From contig JAUEDM010000005.1 in assembly GCA_033439685.1 (NCBI GenBank), forward strand, positions 4,030,001-4,094,000: a DNA stretch of 64,000 bases, in the 5' to 3' direction. This stretch comes from Apodospora peruviana. Its lineage: Eukaryota > Ascomycota > Sordariomycetes > Sordariales > Lasiosphaeriaceae. Positions 60,971 through 64,000 of this stretch are shown here, one piece after another. The stretch's first letter is position 1, and each line of letters opens with the position of its first letter. The position numbers and the translations under genes were made by a program. The notes beneath the pieces were generated by a model, which did not search any database, was not told the DNA's origin, and saw only the letters and a list, made by a program, of their open reading frames with translations.

Positions 60971-63681
60971 GAGGCATTCGTAACGTTTGCCAAGCTGTGA
61001 GAACGGCTATCAGGTGATTTTATAGGATTGGTAAGCTCTGGGGGTCTATGATATGACCATTGGTTGTTGATATCATTTTATTTCCATTATATGTCAGTTG
61101 AATGTAGTTTGGGAGAGTGTCGTCTGCAGGTTGAGTGTCTCATCGTCTATCATGATGGTGCATCAAGCCAATCCTCAGAGAGTAGATTGTTGCTTTTGTA
61201 TATTTTGATGAGCCTTCAGTGCAATGCTATGGCAGCCTGGAGATGGTTCGGAGCCAATACATAAGGGAAGTTTAGGGTGTACACTGTTCTTGACGATTCA
61301 AAGACGCACCCATAGGAAAGTGGGAGTTTTGGAACAGTTGGAAGTACGCAACCGTTGGCTGACCCCATATAATCGTTGCGAATCTCCAGGAGTAGGATCC
61401 ACTTAGTTGCATCATTCCATGGCTTGGCATCTTGAAGGTATTCACAACTGGAAAGAGCACCCCTTCGTTCCTGCCTTCCTGACATACCGGCCATCCTGCC
61501 GCCCACAAAAGAATTTCCCCAATGCAGTCGTCAGTTCTGAACTCTTCCCGATTCCAACATCAACATCATCATCAATCCATCTACCAACCGTCATTCCATC
61601 CGTCAACCGTGGAACATCCATCATGTCTTTTCACAGATTCCAGCCAAGTCTATTGCAATTAACGATGGCAGCGACCGTCTGAAGTTTCACACACACACAC
61701 ACACACACACAAACCCAGTTCTATTAGCATGACCAAAGTTGACGGCCACACACACGGAACAACCTGGCATTCATTTTACCACCCCAAGCTTCACATAGAG
61801 GGAATCGTGCGCACCTCCAGGTCTTCTGCAACTTCCAAGAGCTGGGCCCGACGCCATGGTAGCCACACCCTCACCAGGCGTTTTTTGACAGCATCACGCT
61901 CCAATCGCAATCGAATAGAGGCAGCACTGTTGGTGATAACCTGCGAGGATCGACATTTGAGAACGACCACCGGCAGGCAGATACAGGCTTGACAAAGTGA
62001 CAAGGTGAAGCTGGCGGCATTGACAAGGATGATTGTGCAGGGTATTGTCGTGTGAGTTGTGACAGTGCATACCGGAGTTATCAACATCTACATGAATCAT
62101 TTTCATATCGCTGCAGCTTTCCCTCCGACTCCTGCAAGCCCTCTGATTGGAGGAGCCCCTTTGCATGTTCTGTCCTTTGTTCGATTTCCTGATGACTTTT
62201 CAAGTTTTGGCAACATCTCTGCCATTTCCTACAGGCTTTTCGGTACGTAATTACTCCCCGGACACGTACATTTCTTTGTTGTCCAAAGGAACAAAACTGA
62301 CACGTCGTATTCGTGTTTTTGAACATCTAAACCACTCGCGCTACCATAACAAAGAAGCCGCTGGAAACATGCAGCCCCAATGTCTCGGGTCTGGATCCGT
62401 CTTCTCCTCGGCGCCAACCGAACGGGAGCAGCATCTCGTCGAGCCTATTTTCTCATTACGTAGACCTCTGCAACTTTCCCGCAACCAGCGTCCAGCGGTT
62501 TGTTTCCGCGTCTCGTCACAGGTACACCTGCACCAGGCGAACCACGGGCCTGGGAGTCGGACGGGTAAGGGGTCTCTCTCTTCCCGCTCGGCGCTGTGAG
62601 GCGTCCATGTGCATGCCCTCATGGCTTCCACGACCCCTGGAGACTCGAGACTCGAAACACATTGCAGGTGACACAGAATCAGGCGATTGGCTTTCTCGCC
62701 CCGATCACGATTGGAGCGGTCTAGACCGCTCAGGGATGGTCCCGGGTTGACACACAAGGTTCTTCAGCCCATGGTCCAGTTTCTTCTGTCCATCCCTCCA
62801 ACGACTCCCGTGACTGAGATTCAGCCATCGACAAACATTATGCCAGCCAGGTGAAAAGCCACGCCATTCGCAAGCAACAATGCAGTAGCATGGCGGCCTG
62901 CATCTGCGACAACCCTACTTTGGACCACCGCCAGCATATATCGTATTTTCACCTTGTCAATCGTGTTTTGCAGCTTGGGTGGCGCACCGTGCTGGTCGTG
63001 CTGTGAGTGTGCCTGTATTTGTACGCTGACTTGCTTCTTCGTCCCATGCGACCCAGCCTGAGTCCCCGATCTGCAATTTTTCCCGATGTTTGTCGAGGAT
63101 CGTCTTTTCTTACCGTTGCTTTTTTCTGTTCAACAATCAACCTACCTGCATCTTGGGCCGACTCACTGAATACCTAGGTAACGACCGACCGATGCGTCCC
63201 CGCCAGTAACTTGACTGTTCATCGCCCCATGCACATCCAGTCCTCCCCCGGTTTGTCGTTCTAAACACAACAGATAGCTCGAGACGGACCCGGAATTAAC
63301 CTTAAATCAACCTCCGAACGGCGCATATCTACCTTCTCGGCCTTCCCCCGGCCTTCAACTACTCCGCTATCGCCACTCCATATTGAACGACACAAAATTC
63401 CGCTTGTTCCTCTCGCCGTTACATCTCTCGACGTGATCCATACTTGTACCTATTCCGTCTAATACAACCCTGTGCCCAACACTGGGTGGGTTGTGTTGCA
63501 TCGCGTTGCACATCGCGTTGTGCATCAAACTCCGTGCATGTCCGCTCAATGACTCGACGACCGGACACCACCTGCAGTTTCTCAACCAGTCTACCCCCCC
63601 CCCCTACCTAGATCAGCTAGGTAGCATGTTGAGCTTATCCCACGATTATCAGGTCTGAGCTGGGACCCAACCACACGAGCC
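60971..63681. other. gene-poor stretch, 2.7 kb
   Basis: No gene was found. It holds a (CA)n microsatellite at 61688-61711 and a C-run at 63594-63604. The last 400 nt or so are pyrimidine-rich and look like the promoter and leader of the gene starting at 63682. Confidence 0.45.
61688..61711. repeat. (CA)n microsatellite
   Basis: About twelve CA units. Confidence 0.95.
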
Positions 63682-64000
63682 ATGGCTTCAAATTCAGACG
63701 AACATGAAGTCATCGAGAGAGTGTTCCCCATACGCCTTTCTATCCTCGAGAGCTCTCCCTTTCTACACAATATTTCCGGTACGCTCACTCCGATACCAGT
63801 GTTCACCGACCTGGAAACTAACCAGCGATACCTATGCCCTCTACTTCCACATGAACAGAACAACTTGAATCCAAGTTGTCAGTCGTCCCAGTTGCCGAGC
63901 AAGACCAAGATTCTTGCACCACCTCTCCGAATCAACTTCTCACAGCAGGGGCCGGACCAGCATCAAGGTCTGATCATCCATCGCCCCTTAGCAGCGTCAG
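63682..64000 (+). CDS. partial unknown protein, runs off window end
   Basis: ATG at 63682 opens a frame that stays open for 106 codons to the end of the window, so the gene is cut at its 3' side. It is preceded by a long C/T-rich leader. The start reads MASNSDEHEVIERVFPIRL, followed by a hydrophobic, Pro- and Gln-containing region with no recognisable motif. There is no signal peptide. A donor-like GGTACGC at 63779 could begin an intron, so the continuous frame may not be all exon. Confidence 0.4.
   Translation, partial: MASNSDEHEVIERVFPIRLSILESSPFLHNISGTLTPIPVFTDLETNQRYLCPLLPHEQNNLNPSCQSSQLPSKTKILAPPLRINFSQQGPDQHQGLIIHRPLAAS

Noticed and set aside
1..64000. CRISPR array or bacterial operon structure
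   Set aside because: There are no regularly spaced repeats, and the genes contain spliceosomal introns, so the DNA is eukaryotic.

Overview
The window is nuclear DNA of a filamentous ascomycete (Pezizomycotina; Sordariomycetes would fit, but this is inferred from gene families and not tested). Evidence: short 48-142 nt GT..AG introns with CTGAC or CTAAC branch sites, and families typical of such fungi (NACHT NLR with NACHT_N, Hce2, DUF3431, Pth11-like 7TM, LaeA-like methyltransferase, proteinase K-like subtilase). About 17 confident genes lie in 64 kb, with long gene-poor gaps. Exon models below were built by hand from splice motifs and reading frame.

1-16.9 kb: an NLR on the minus strand interrupted by an in-frame TAG, a TA-flanked MITE, a secreted GMC oxidoreductase, an Hce2 effector-like protein, a small SAM methyltransferase convergent with a DUF3431 membrane protein, a bHLH regulator and an SGNH/CE3-type esterase.

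17-29 kb: a ten-exon LaeA-like methyltransferase, a GPI-type protein with an extraordinary Tyr/Trp run, and then a decay zone holding a broken 3'-5' exonuclease, a start-less C2H2 zinc-finger fragment, a start-less F-box fragment and dispersed repeats. At 27.9-28.9 kb is an intronless secreted beta-propeller that looks actinobacterial and is a horizontal-transfer candidate.

30.2-33.1 kb: a GC-rich Crypton with an intact tyrosine recombinase (R..HxxR..Y plus a GCR1_C-like tail), with telomere-like GGTTAGGGTT motifs in the same orientation on both sides.

34-48.7 kb: a large Cys-rich secreted protein, a Pth11/rhodopsin-type 7TM protein, a prolyl-4-hydroxylase-like dioxygenase, a second TA-flanked MITE, a secreted subtilisin and a Ser/Ala/Gly-rich low-complexity protein.

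49-64 kb: a truncated dynamin-like GTPase, a long gene-poor stretch, a GH16 glucanase, tRNA-Ser(UGA) beside a tandem duplicate carrying only its 5' end, a second GMC oxidoreductase lacking the second catalytic His/Asn, a 5'-truncated LINE with perfect 14-bp target duplications, and the start of an unidentified gene cut by the window edge.

The genes do not form a recognisable biosynthetic cluster. The shared theme is secretion and environmental interaction (effector-like protein, hydrolases, oxidoreductases, 7TM receptor, NLR) in a repeat-rich accessory region.
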